6,461 nucleotides of DNA. It comes from CAYNGH01 sp964396845 (GTDB lineage Bacteria > Vulcanimicrobiota > JAJTBE01 > CAYNGH01). The position numbers were made by a program, and so were the translations under genes. The notes beneath the pieces were generated by a model that was given only the letters and a program-made list of their open reading frames with translations, was not told the DNA's origin and did not search any database. Below are positions 1-5,957 of this stretch, one piece after another (positions within the stretch are counted from its first letter, which is position 1; every line of letters begins with the position of its first letter). The stretch lies in assembly GCA_964396845.1 (NCBI GenBank), contig CAYNGH010000179.1, forward strand, positions 1-6,461. The letters run 5' to 3'.

Positions 1-66
1 GACCGGCCCCCTGACATTTGGAGGCAGGTTTGGTCTGTTGGCCCTGTTATTCGGGTCCTGGTTCAT
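1..66 (-). CDS. Possible N-terminal fragment of an unidentified protein, cut by the left edge
   Basis: Reading leftwards from an ATG at 66-64, 22 codons stay open to the window edge. The peptide begins MNQDPNNRANRP and stays rich in Asn, Pro and Arg, like the disordered cytoplasmic N-terminus of a larger protein. An AAGGA motif (complement of 80-84) lies about 13 nt upstream, which is long for a ribosome binding site. An in-frame TTG at 78 is an alternative start. If real, the gene follows the 215-residue protein gene on the same strand after about 170 AT-rich bases. GC content falls sharply to the right of about position 100, which fits a gene boundary there. The fragment is too short to name. 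The opposite strand is also open here (to a stop at 106 in one frame), so the strand is not certain. Confidence 0.38.
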   Translation of the reverse strand, partial: MNQDPNNRANRPNLPPNVRGPV

Positions 67-237
67 AAAATCTGACAATCCTTGTTGTCTGCACTGGGAT
101 TTTTAAATTTTGATAAAACTGTTTCCATGTGCAAGGTCTTATTAAAAAAATAATTCAAAATTCCTTCTAAAACAATATCTGCCCTTGAATAAATACTGGA
201 TTTTATCGGATATATTCCCTGAGTGCTACTGGTAATC

Positions 238-885
238 TCAAGTGAGATCCTCGGGCTGTTTTTTTTCTGACAGGACCATTGCAAAGAGGATACCGTCAAA
301 AAAAGTCAGCACAAGATAACGGACAACCCGGTCGATGTTATCCTGAGCCATGCTTTGGAGCAAGGTTGAATTCGACAGGAAAAGCTCTTCATATGCCTTT
401 TCGAAGTGGGCAATGAGTCCTGTTTCCTTGTCAATCATTTTGACAAGGGTTGATTCACGATGTTTCATACGAATAAGGTAAATTTTTTTAAATACATCCA
501 GTACATCGAGGTTTCTGTATCCCAGGATATTTTTCCCTTCCAGCACCTTCAGGAAGGAATGTCCCAGCAGAAAGCCATCCAGAAAGTTGCTGGACATCTG
601 CAGGTGGAGATACAGGTTGAGAACTGTGGATTCCTCGGATTTTTTCTTCAGCTCCCGGAACACCTGGCTCACGGTTTCATTGATGAGGTGATTGCTGATA
701 AGAAGCATTGCCGAGAGAAGGTTCTTATGGATGTGAAGCTCTCCCCGGCTGTATTTCAGAAACTCATTGATAACCGAAAGGGATATTCTGTCCCCTGACT
801 TTCTGGAATCCAGAAGATGCCCCTTGCGCAGGGTGATCTCTTCCAGCTCGTTTCTGATTTTTTCCGACAGGCTCTCTTCGTCCAT
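238..885 (-). CDS. Uncharacterised all-helical protein, 215 aa (possible divergent TetR-like regulator)
   Basis: The ATG at 885 is preceded by GGGAGA (complement of 891-896) with 5 nt spacing, so the start is well supported; the stop is TGA at 240-238. The protein appears entirely helical, has no cysteine, no signal peptide and no clear transmembrane anchor. I do not firmly recognise it. Faint resemblances to TetR/AcrR regulators are the length (215 aa), an N-terminal stretch around residues 35-62 with SRGEL, reminiscent of the SRGTLYxHF recognition-helix motif but apparently missing residues after it, and a C-terminal helix around 186-206 with FFDGILFAMVL, like the LLDGL helix of TetR ligand domains. 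The first helix lacks the usual spacing to the HTH, so this stays a guess. It is divergent from the GTPase gene. An alternative is a lineage-specific helical-bundle protein with no DNA-binding role. Confidence 0.82.
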   Translation of the reverse strand: MDEESLSEKIRNELEEITLRKGHLLDSRKSGDRISLSVINEFLKYSRGELHIHKNLLSAMLLISNHLINETVSQVFRELKKKSEESTVLNLYLHLQMSSNFLDGFLLGHSFLKVLEGKNILGYRNLDVLDVFKKIYLIRMKHRESTLVKMIDKETGLIAHFEKAYEELFLSNSTLLQSMAQDNIDRVVRYLVLTFFDGILFAMVLSEKKQPEDLT

Positions 886-945
886 TTTACTCTCCCATTG
901 CCTTTTATTAGTATTTTTCTATTACCTGATAAAATCCTCTGCTGT

Positions 946-951
946 TATGCT
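946..951 (+). promoter_or_regulatory. Candidate extended -10 element for the GTPase gene
   Basis: TGtTATGCT (943-951) matches an extended -10 (TGnTATAAT) in four of six core positions. TTACCT at 922-927 could be a weak -35 with an 18-nt spacer. An overlapping TATAAA at 951-956 is an alternative -10. Transcription would start near 958 and give a leader of about 118 nt containing the hairpin and T-run at 999-1023. This is a visual match only. Confidence 0.28.
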
Positions 952-998
952 ATAAAAGAAGCAGGCAAAAAGAGGGATCTGTGATTTGATATAACAAT

Positions 999-1023
999 AA
1001 TACCAGTGCAGCGGTATTTTTTT
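999..1023 (+). terminator. Intrinsic-terminator-like hairpin in the GTPase leader
   Basis: AATACC (999-1004) pairs with GGTATT (1013-1018) around an 8-nt loop, and a run of seven Ts (1017-1023) follows directly, partly inside the right arm. It lies in the divergent spacer, 52 nt before the GTPase start codon, and reads toward that gene. No plus-strand gene ends upstream, so it would act on leader transcripts rather than close an operon. The stem is only 6 bp with two G-C pairs, so strength is uncertain. Confidence 0.4.
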
Positions 1024-1028
1024 CGAAA

Positions 1029-1047
1029 CCTGGCTGTATTGGCCGGG
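1029..1047 (+). other. Second leader hairpin before the GTPase ribosome binding site
   Basis: CCTGGC (1029-1034) can pair with GCCGGG (1042-1047), with one G-U pair, around a 7-nt loop. It sits between the terminator-like hairpin and the GGAGG ribosome binding site at 1067-1071. No T-run follows, so it is not itself a terminator. A regulatory role is inference only. Confidence 0.25.
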
Positions 1048-1075
1048 AAATATTGAAAGAATTAATGGAGGACCT

Positions 1076-2396
1076 ATGGCTAACCGGAAAAGAGTAATCA
1101 TTATGGGAGCAGCTGGCAGGGATTTTCACAACTTCAATACTTACTTCCGTGACAGGCAGGAATATGAAGTTGTGGCGTTCACCGCTACCCAGATTCCCGA
1201 TATCGCCGGCAGAAAGTATCCGCCGGAGCTGGCGGGAGAACTATATCCCCAGGGTATCCCAATCCACGATGAAGCTGACCTGGTCAAGCTGATTACAGAA
1301 AAAAATATCGACCAGGTTTTGTTTTCTTACAGTGATGTCCCCCATCTTTACGTGATGCACAAGGCAAGTATTGTTATGGCCGCGGGGGCTGATTTCCGGC
1401 TTTTGGGAGGCAGGCACACCATGTTGAAATCAAAAGTGCCGGTTATCTCGGTGTGCGCTGTGAGGACTGGCAGCGGGAAGAGCCAGACAACCAGGAGAGT
1501 TCTTGAAATAATCGAAGAAAAGGGCCTAAAAGCAGTGGCTATCCGTCATCCCATGCCCTACGGTGACCTGACAAAGCAGGTGTGTCAGCGTTTTGAAACT
1601 CTGGCGGATCTCAAGACCCACAAATGCACCATCGAAGAGATGGAAGAGTATGAACCTCACATCTCCAGTGGCAGGGTGGTGTATTCCGGGATCGATTATC
1701 AGAAGATCCTCAACGAGGCAGAAAAAGAAGCTGATGTCATAGTATGGGACGGCGGTAACAACGATATCCCCTTCTATTTGCCTGATCTTGCCATCACTGT
1801 TGCAGATCCCCTGCGCCTGGGACATGAGTCAACCTACTTCCCCGGGGAAGTCAATGTGAGAATGGCTGATATGGTAGTGATCAACAAGGTTGATACCGCC
1901 ACTCCTGAAGCGGTGGAAACTCTGGAAAAGAACATCCGCCGGCTNNNNNNNNNNAGAATCTCCCATCACCCTCACCAAGCCTGATGAAGTAAAAGGCCGT
2001 AAAGTGCTGGTCATCGAGGACGGCCCGACTCTTACCCACGGTGAGATGGAATTTGGCGCCGGGGTGCTGGCGGCAAAAGCTCACGGTGCTGGAGAAATTA
2101 TTGACCCGAGGCCTTATGCAGTGGGATCCATCAAAGAGGTTTACGAGAAGTATCCTCATATGGGTGCGCTCCTGCCGGCCATGGGATATTCGGATCGGCA
2201 GATGGAAGAACTTCGCCAGACCATCGAAAGAACTCCCTGTGATCTGGTGATCATCGGCACTCCCATCGACCTGCGCCGGCATCTGACAATCCCCAAACCA
2301 TCGGTTCGGGTGACTTATGACCTCAGGGAGGTGGGGGAGGATTCCCTGAGAAAAGTTATAATGCCCGTGATTGAACCGGTGCTGGCCCTCCAGTAA
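1076..2396 (+). CDS. Predicted GTPase, cyclic 2,3-diphosphoglycerate synthase-like (interrupted by an N-run)
   Basis: GGAGG at 1067-1071, 4 nt before the ATG, supports this start; the stop is TAA at 2394-2396. The first 290 residues are in one frame, then 10 Ns, then 146 residues in another frame. Both halves match one bacterial family of about 440-450 aa, annotated as cyclic 2,3-diphosphoglycerate synthase-like or COG2403 predicted GTPase. Visible features are an N-terminal nucleotide-fold start (RVIIMGAAGRDFHNF, 6-20), a P-loop TGSGKS (131-136), VIVWDGGNND (221-230, Walker B-like) and NKVD (270-273, guanine specificity). After the gap come VIEDGPTLTHG and GTPIDLRR, both family-typical. Archaeal relatives cyclise 2,3-diphosphoglycerate with ATP; in bacteria the substrate is not established, and the NKxD motif suggests GTP. 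The protein should be cytosolic. The gene is divergent from the 215-residue protein and ends at a terminator shared with pgpH. I read the frame change as an assembly gap, not a mutation. Confidence 0.9.
1945..1954. other. Assembly gap (10 Ns) of probably wrong length
   Basis: Ten Ns split the GTPase gene. Reading frame before the gap ends in a partial Leu codon (CTN at 1943-1945); after it the frame resumes so that GAA TCT CCC (1956 onward) reads ESP. Frame continuity requires the missing length to be a multiple of 3, so 10 cannot be literal. By recall of the family, about nine residues are missing between the Leu and ESPIT, roughly 27 nt. Confidence 0.9.
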
Positions 2397-2430
2397 CCAG
2401 TTTTTTTGGGATATTTTAAGCATCAAGCAA

Positions 2431-2464
2431 TAAAAGAAACACTCTCTATGGGGTGTTTCTTTTA
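2431..2464. terminator. Bidirectional intrinsic terminator between convergent genes
   Basis: TAAAAGAAACAC (2431-2442) and GTGTTTCTTTTA (2453-2464) form a perfect 12-bp stem, extendable by three inner pairs including wobbles to leave a 4-nt CTAT loop. The outer stem is A-rich on the left and T-rich on the right, so transcripts from either strand end in a U-rich tract. It lies 34 bp past the GTPase stop and 30 bp past the pgpH-like stop, as expected for a shared terminator. Confidence 0.85.
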
Positions 2465-2493
2465 GTTATGTTAATAATTCTGCCCGGCGGAAA

Positions 2494-4659
2494 TCATCCC
2501 ATTTTTTTATTGATATGGGTTATTTTTGATGCCGTGAAACTGGTGGGCGCATTGCCATTCTCGATTATCTGATCCGGGTATTCTATGCGGTGATGATATA
2601 TGCCTGTGAGGATTGTGGTGAAAGAATTGATGAGGTTGTTTATGTCTTTGAGGGAAATGGGGCACTGATCCAGCTGGCCGTCGTCCAGGGCTTTCTTGAA
2701 TATGGATCGGACAAGAGTTTCGATGGCCTGGGGCGTGGGGTTGTTGAGGGTGCGGGCTGCCGCCTCGGCAGAGTCTGCCAGCATCACAATGGCGGCCACT
2801 CTGGAGTTGGGACGGGGCCCCGCATATCGGAAGTCTTCTTCCCGGGGTTCTTCTCCCTGGGGTGATAACTGCCGGGCCTGGTGTAGAAAGTATGCCACGG
2901 TGCTGGTGCCGTGATGCTGAGAGATTATATCCCGGATGGGTTCGGGGATTTTATACCGCTTCGCCAGTTCGAGTCCGTCTTTTATATGGGCTGTAATAAT
3001 CAGGGCAGACAGCCTGGGGGTCAGTTTGTCATGGGGATTTTCCGATCCCAGCTGGTTTTCAATGAAGAAGTATGGCCTCCGCAGTTTTCCGATGTCGTGA
3101 TAATAAGCAGCAACACGGCACAGCAGAGCGTCTTCACCGATGGCCTCCCCGCCGGCTTCTGCAAGGTTCCCCACGATGATGCTGTGATGATAAGTGCCTG
3201 GGGCTTCCAGCAGAAGACGTTTCATGAGAGGCTCTGACTGGCTCGACAACTCCAGCAGTTTGATGTCGGTGGTAATGCCGAAGGCATACTCCAGAATGGG
3301 CAGAACGCCGATGGCTACAATCCCCGAGGAGAAGCCGTTGATGCCTCCATATACAAGATCCTCCAGCAGTGCTCTGGTGTTTCCTCCCTGAAGCAGGGAA
3401 AACAGGGTGATGGAAAGCTCGTTGACAATAAAGATCATCAAGGATGCGATGATGAGATCCAGCCTTTCCCGAACCCGCCACGACAGGAGTGAGGCTGCGA
3501 TTCCTGTTATCAGGGTAACTGCCAGGTATTGTACTTCCCCGGTAAGAATACCAACGATCATTGCCATCACCGCGGTGATGATGACGGCAATTCTTGGCCC
3601 CAGCAGGATGGCAGTAAGAATTGATGCGATGGGAACCGGCGCCCAGTAGGGATTCACCTGAACCAGAAGACTGCACAGGATAAGGTTCACCACGGTTATT
3701 ATGGCCAGAAGAAGAAGGTGCTTCGGGTTTTGTGCCAGATAGGGCTTTGATTTTTTGATATAGAGCCAGACAAGGGTAATAATCAGAAAGGAGAGGATGG
3801 CAGTGCCGGCAATTCCTGCAGTATTTGCCCTGGAACGGTGAAGGCCCATTTCTTCCAGGATCATCAGGTGATCCGGGGTTATGATCTGTCCCTTGCTGAC
3901 AATGATTTGACCTTTTTTTATCCTGATGGTGACCGGCGGGACAGAATCTTTTTTGGCCTGTTTCAGGCGGTATGTTTCATCCCAGTCCACTCTGGAATTG
4001 GGGCGTATGGCTTCTGAGGCCAGCTCCGCCACTGCTTTGTTCTGATCCTGGCGCAGGGTCAATTCTGAGGCCGCCTGTCTGAGTTCCTGGCGCACCTGCT
4101 TGATGGCTGTCACATCGTTGTCCCGGATGGGTTTGCTCATGTGCCTCATTACGAGGCTTCCTGTGAGGATTTCCATTTGTTCGAGGCTCTGGGGATCAGA
4201 GTTGATAAAGGTTGCCAGGGATGGATCCGATATGGCAATAGGCAGTCGGGACTTGATTTCCTTCAGTTGCAGATGGTCGTCTTTGTCCTTGAGGTTTTTT
4301 ATTTCGTTTATCAGCCTGAACTGGGTGCGAAGCTGTCGATCCAACTGGTTGAGAATAAAAGGATCAATCCGATGAACCGGCTGGACCTCGTTCATTGCCT
4401 CACTCTGGGCTTCCCGGGTCGCCTGTTTGTTGATCACATCGAAACTGCGGGGCGACATAATGTCCCGGCTGGAAACAACCCCTTCCTGGTAATTGCGGGC
4501 AGGGAAATACTTCCAGGACAGGATCATGGCTATTGATATGAATGTGAATAGGAACAGTCCCCAGTATTTAAGCCGGGATGATGTCATGAACCGGCCCTGT
4601 CCCGGCTTGAAGGATCTGAAGGAAATTATTCTTTTTATGGGGTTGGAGTTGTCGGGCAA
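2494..4659 (-). CDS. pgpH: PgpH-type 7TM-HD cyclic-di-AMP phosphodiesterase
   Basis: This membrane enzyme family hydrolyses c-di-AMP to pApA through a cytoplasmic metal-dependent HD domain. In order I see one transmembrane helix (about 31-49), a large extracytoplasmic 7TMR-HDED region (about 50-275), a block of membrane helices (about 281-458) and the HD domain (about 470-690). Likely metal ligands are H491, H521-D522 in YYHDIGK, H558, H582-H583 in QHHG, and D629 in LADSAE; all are present, so activity is expected. At 721 aa it has full family length. The longest start is TTG at 4659, with GGGGCGG 5 nt upstream; ATG at 4587 (M25) is the alternative and begins just before the first membrane helix. 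Neither has a canonical ribosome binding site. The glutaredoxin-like gene lies 159 bp upstream on the same strand. The usual neighbours phoH and ybeY are absent. Confidence 0.94.
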   Translation of the reverse strand: MPDNSNPIKRIISFRSFKPGQGRFMTSSRLKYWGLFLFTFISIAMILSWKYFPARNYQEGVVSSRDIMSPRSFDVINKQATREAQSEAMNEVQPVHRIDPFILNQLDRQLRTQFRLINEIKNLKDKDDHLQLKEIKSRLPIAISDPSLATFINSDPQSLEQMEILTGSLVMRHMSKPIRDNDVTAIKQVRQELRQAASELTLRQDQNKAVAELASEAIRPNSRVDWDETYRLKQAKKDSVPPVTIRIKKGQIIVSKGQIITPDHLMILEEMGLHRSRANTAGIAGTAILSFLIITLVWLYIKKSKPYLAQNPKHLLLLAIITVVNLILCSLLVQVNPYWAPVPIASILTAILLGPRIAVIITAVMAMIVGILTGEVQYLAVTLITGIAASLLSWRVRERLDLIIASLMIFIVNELSITLFSLLQGGNTRALLEDLVYGGINGFSSGIVAIGVLPILEYAFGITTDIKLLELSSQSEPLMKRLLLEAPGTYHHSIIVGNLAEAGGEAIGEDALLCRVAAYYHDIGKLRRPYFFIENQLGSENPHDKLTPRLSALIITAHIKDGLELAKRYKIPEPIRDIISQHHGTSTVAYFLHQARQLSPQGEEPREEDFRYAGPRPNSRVAAIVMLADSAEAAARTLNNPTPQAIETLVRSIFKKALDDGQLDQCPISLKDINNLINSFTTILTGIYHHRIEYPDQIIENGNAPTSFTASKITHINKKMG

Positions 4660-4818
4660 ATCTACCGCCCCGCTTGAAGGATTTGTTTACAAAGCCCCGG
4701 TTTCCATAAATGACTGTGCGACTCCCGCCGGTGTTGACAGTGTTAATAATTGAATATTCTTTATTTTGACAGAGCAAGTATAAATTCCTGCTGTCGGGAT
4801 AAGTCGTAGCAAAGGATA
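4660..4818 (-). other. Intergenic spacer before pgpH-like gene
   Basis: The 159 bp between the glutaredoxin-like and pgpH-like genes is AT-rich around 4740-4790 and holds a GAATATTC palindrome (4752-4759). On the minus strand TTGCTC (4777-4772) and TATTCA (4756-4751) could form a weak promoter for pgpH, but the spacer is only 15 nt. I see no good terminator hairpin after the glutaredoxin-like gene, so read-through into pgpH is possible. Confidence 0.3.
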
Positions 4819-5055
4819 TCAATTCTGGCGTGAATTCAGAGCCGTTTCCAGTTTTTTTCGGTCAAAACCGATGAGGATTTTTTCTCCCACCTCTATGACC
4901 GGAACACCCATCTGTTGGGTCAGGTTTTTCATCCGGGCAAGGCCTTCCCGGTCCTTGGTGATGTTGATCTCTTCAAATTCAATACCCTGTTGATTCAGGA
5001 ACTTTCTGGCATCAATGCAGTGGTGGCAGGTTGGAATATAATAAAGTCTGACCAT
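4819..5055 (-). CDS. Small glutaredoxin-like thiol-disulfide protein (YruB-like)
   Basis: At 78 aa this is the size of a minimal thioredoxin-fold glutaredoxin. Residues 1-7 form the first strand, followed by the redox motif C10-H-H-C13 in PTCHHC. V51-P52-V53 carries the cis-proline that faces the active site, and IGFDRKKLE (62-70) is the typical C-terminal GF[D/N] motif of NrdH/YruB-like proteins. The CHHC centre differs from CPYC of classic glutaredoxins. The role is cytosolic dithiol exchange; the partner (ribonucleotide reductase, another reductase, or a specific substrate) cannot be told from the sequence. The ATG at 5055 follows GGAGGA (complement of 5064-5069) with 8 nt spacing, a strong start. 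The gene is divergent from the 232-residue protein gene and upstream of pgpH on the same strand. Confidence 0.93.
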   Translation of the reverse strand: MVRLYYIPTCHHCIDARKFLNQQGIEFEEINITKDREGLARMKNLTQQMGVPVIEVGEKILIGFDRKKLETALNSRQN

Positions 5056-5104
5056 GATTTCTATCCTCCAGTTTTTATATTCTCTGGCATTGGGTCTGTT
5101 ACTT

Positions 5105-5151
5105 TAATTGCCCCTGAAGGGAAGATGTCCCTGCGGAAGAATAATTGCCCT
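5105..5151. repeat. Direct repeat TAATTGCCC in the divergent spacer
   Basis: TAATTGCCCCT (5105-5115) and TAATTGCCCT (5142-5151) repeat nearly perfectly with starts 37 bp apart, each followed by a GAAGG or GGAGG purine run. The pair lies between two divergent genes and could be paired protein-binding sites. The second copy runs into the ribosome binding site of the 232-residue protein gene. Chance repetition is possible at this length. Confidence 0.3.
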
Positions 5152-5156
5152 GGAGG
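5152..5156 (+). promoter_or_regulatory. Ribosome binding site that sets the start at 5162
   Basis: GGAGG at 5152-5156 stands 5 nt before ATG at 5162. An in-frame TTG at 5108 would lengthen the protein by 18 residues but has no comparable site, so 5162 is preferred. Confidence 0.85.
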
Positions 5157-5161
5157 ATGAT

Positions 5162-5860
5162 ATGATTAAACCTGAGCAGACAGTACCCCTGGATTTTTAT
5201 AAGAAAATGGTTCAACACCTCTGTGACAGGAAATGCCACCGGGAACTTGCAGAGAGCCTTGCTTCTTACCTGCAGGACAATCTCCGGATGTTTATGTTGA
5301 TAATGGAAGGCCTGCGTATGTGGACAAGGGAGAAAATCGATAAAGAATACCAGGGAGAAGCAGTGATTCTCTCCCTGATGAAACTGATGGCATCCCTGAG
5401 GCAGAATGTCATCGGCAATGACGGTATTGTGGATTCCTTTCTCTCTCAGTATCAGGTTCCCAGCCTTCTGGGGAATCAGGAAGCCAGGCCCTGGCATTTT
5501 GTAGAAAACCCCGACAGCTATCGTCAGATTTCCGGAGTTTTTCAACAGCTCCGGGGAATTGGGCTTCCCGGGGAGTTCATCGACAGGTATTATCTTGACG
5601 GTTCCCTTATTGAGTTATATGAGGGCTGTATAGAGGTCACTCAACCCCTGCTGAGGCTGGCCCGGATGGAAAACCCCAGTCCCAGGGATGTATGGGAAGG
5701 ACTTAATTTTATCGAGGAAAAAACCCGGCGGATGGTGGAGAAGTTTTTTGTTGATGATTACTCGGGAGTCCGCGGAATTCATGGATGCCTTCAGGAAGTG
5801 CTGGTGATACTACATGAAAAAGGACAGCAAAATGCTCCTGCACCGGAAGCCCACAGGTAA
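5162..5860 (+). CDS. Uncharacterised helical protein, 232 aa, upstream of a protein kinase
   Basis: I do not recognise this protein. From the ATG at 5162 it is 232 residues and looks almost wholly helical and soluble, with no signal peptide or membrane helix. Visible traits are a CxxxC pair (C21, C25 in CDRKCH), a Met-rich stretch at 43-53 (MFMLIMEGLRM), a central loop around 98-118 with PSLLGN and ARPWHF, and a tail rich in Gln, Ala and Pro (222-229). It shares general size and helical character with the 215-residue protein at the left of the window, but I see no convincing residue-level similarity. Its end overlaps a possible 47-codon ORF, and the kinase starts 89 bp after its stop on the same strand, so co-transcription with the kinase is likely. 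A role as kinase partner or substrate is only inferred from position. Confidence 0.87.
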   Translation: MIKPEQTVPLDFYKKMVQHLCDRKCHRELAESLASYLQDNLRMFMLIMEGLRMWTREKIDKEYQGEAVILSLMKLMASLRQNVIGNDGIVDSFLSQYQVPSLLGNQEARPWHFVENPDSYRQISGVFQQLRGIGLPGEFIDRYYLDGSLIELYEGCIEVTQPLLRLARMENPSPRDVWEGLNFIEEKTRRMVEKFFVDDYSGVRGIHGCLQEVLVILHEKGQQNAPAPEAHR

Positions 5861-5957
5861 AGTGGCTTGGGTAATGCGCCAATCTTATGGGGTCAGGGGA
5901 TTAACTGGCCCTGTGTTGACTTTTTCTTATTCCCGTGGAGCGATGTTGAATGCTTGA
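5814..5957 (+). CDS. Possible 47-aa overlapping small ORF bridging to the kinase
   Basis: ATG at 5814 opens 47 codons ending at TGA 5955-5957. It overlaps the last 47 nt of the 232-residue protein gene in another frame and overlaps the kinase start codon (5950-5952) by 8 nt. The peptide starts MKKDSKMLLHRK and is strongly basic in its first half. A weak GGTGA lies about 7 nt upstream. The double overlap would suit translational coupling from the upstream gene to the kinase. An open stretch of this length is not improbable by chance, and the kinase has its own ribosome binding site, so I rate it low. Confidence 0.22.
   Translation: MKKDSKMLLHRKPTGKVAWVMRQSYGVRGLTGPVLTFSYSRGAMLNA
5894..5928 (+). 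terminator. Weak terminator-like hairpin before the kinase
   Basis: CAGGG (5894-5898) can pair with CCCTG (5909-5913) around a 10-nt loop; TTTTTCTT follows at 5921-5928. A longer fold also pairs GTCA (5892-5895) with TGAC (5917-5920) directly before the T-run, leaving a bulge. If active it would lower read-through from the 232-residue protein gene into the kinase. The stem is short and imperfect. Confidence 0.25.

Noticed and set aside
1..106. C-terminal end of a plus-strand membrane protein (second frame, stop at 104-106)
   Set aside because: The reading is hydrophobic and open, but it is short and antisense to an equally open minus-strand frame that has an ATG. The evidence does not favour it.
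63..299. 78-codon minus-strand frame overlapping the end of the 215-residue protein gene
   Set aside because: No ribosome binding site, extends through AT-rich spacer, overlaps a better-supported gene and resembles no known protein.
460..798. 112-codon plus-strand frame antisense to the 215-residue protein gene
   Set aside because: It is an antisense reading of a well-started gene with no ribosome binding site of its own.
1881..2426. 181-codon minus-strand frame across the N-run
   Set aside because: It is continuous only because the Ns hide stops and shift frame; it is antisense to the conserved GTPase.
3134..3676. 180-codon minus-strand frame inside the pgpH-like gene
   Set aside because: A shifted reading of the conserved membrane block; its Ser/His/Arg-rich composition is typical of an out-of-frame translation.
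4734..4760. Plus-strand TTGACA and TATTCT promoter-like pair
   Set aside because: The spacer is 15 nt, and it would drive transcription antisense to the glutaredoxin-like gene. A second TTGACA at 4766 also lacks a correctly spaced -10.
5074..5102. Minus-strand promoter for the glutaredoxin-like gene (GTAACA, 17 nt, TATAAA)
   Set aside because: The implied start falls within the ribosome binding site at 5064-5069, leaving almost no leader.
5108..5161. N-terminal extension of the 232-residue protein from TTG at 5108
   Set aside because: A strong GGAGG stands 5 nt before the ATG at 5162, and the extension has no such site.
5917..5945. TTGACT as a -35 for a kinase-specific promoter
   Set aside because: No recognisable -10 appears 16-18 nt downstream.
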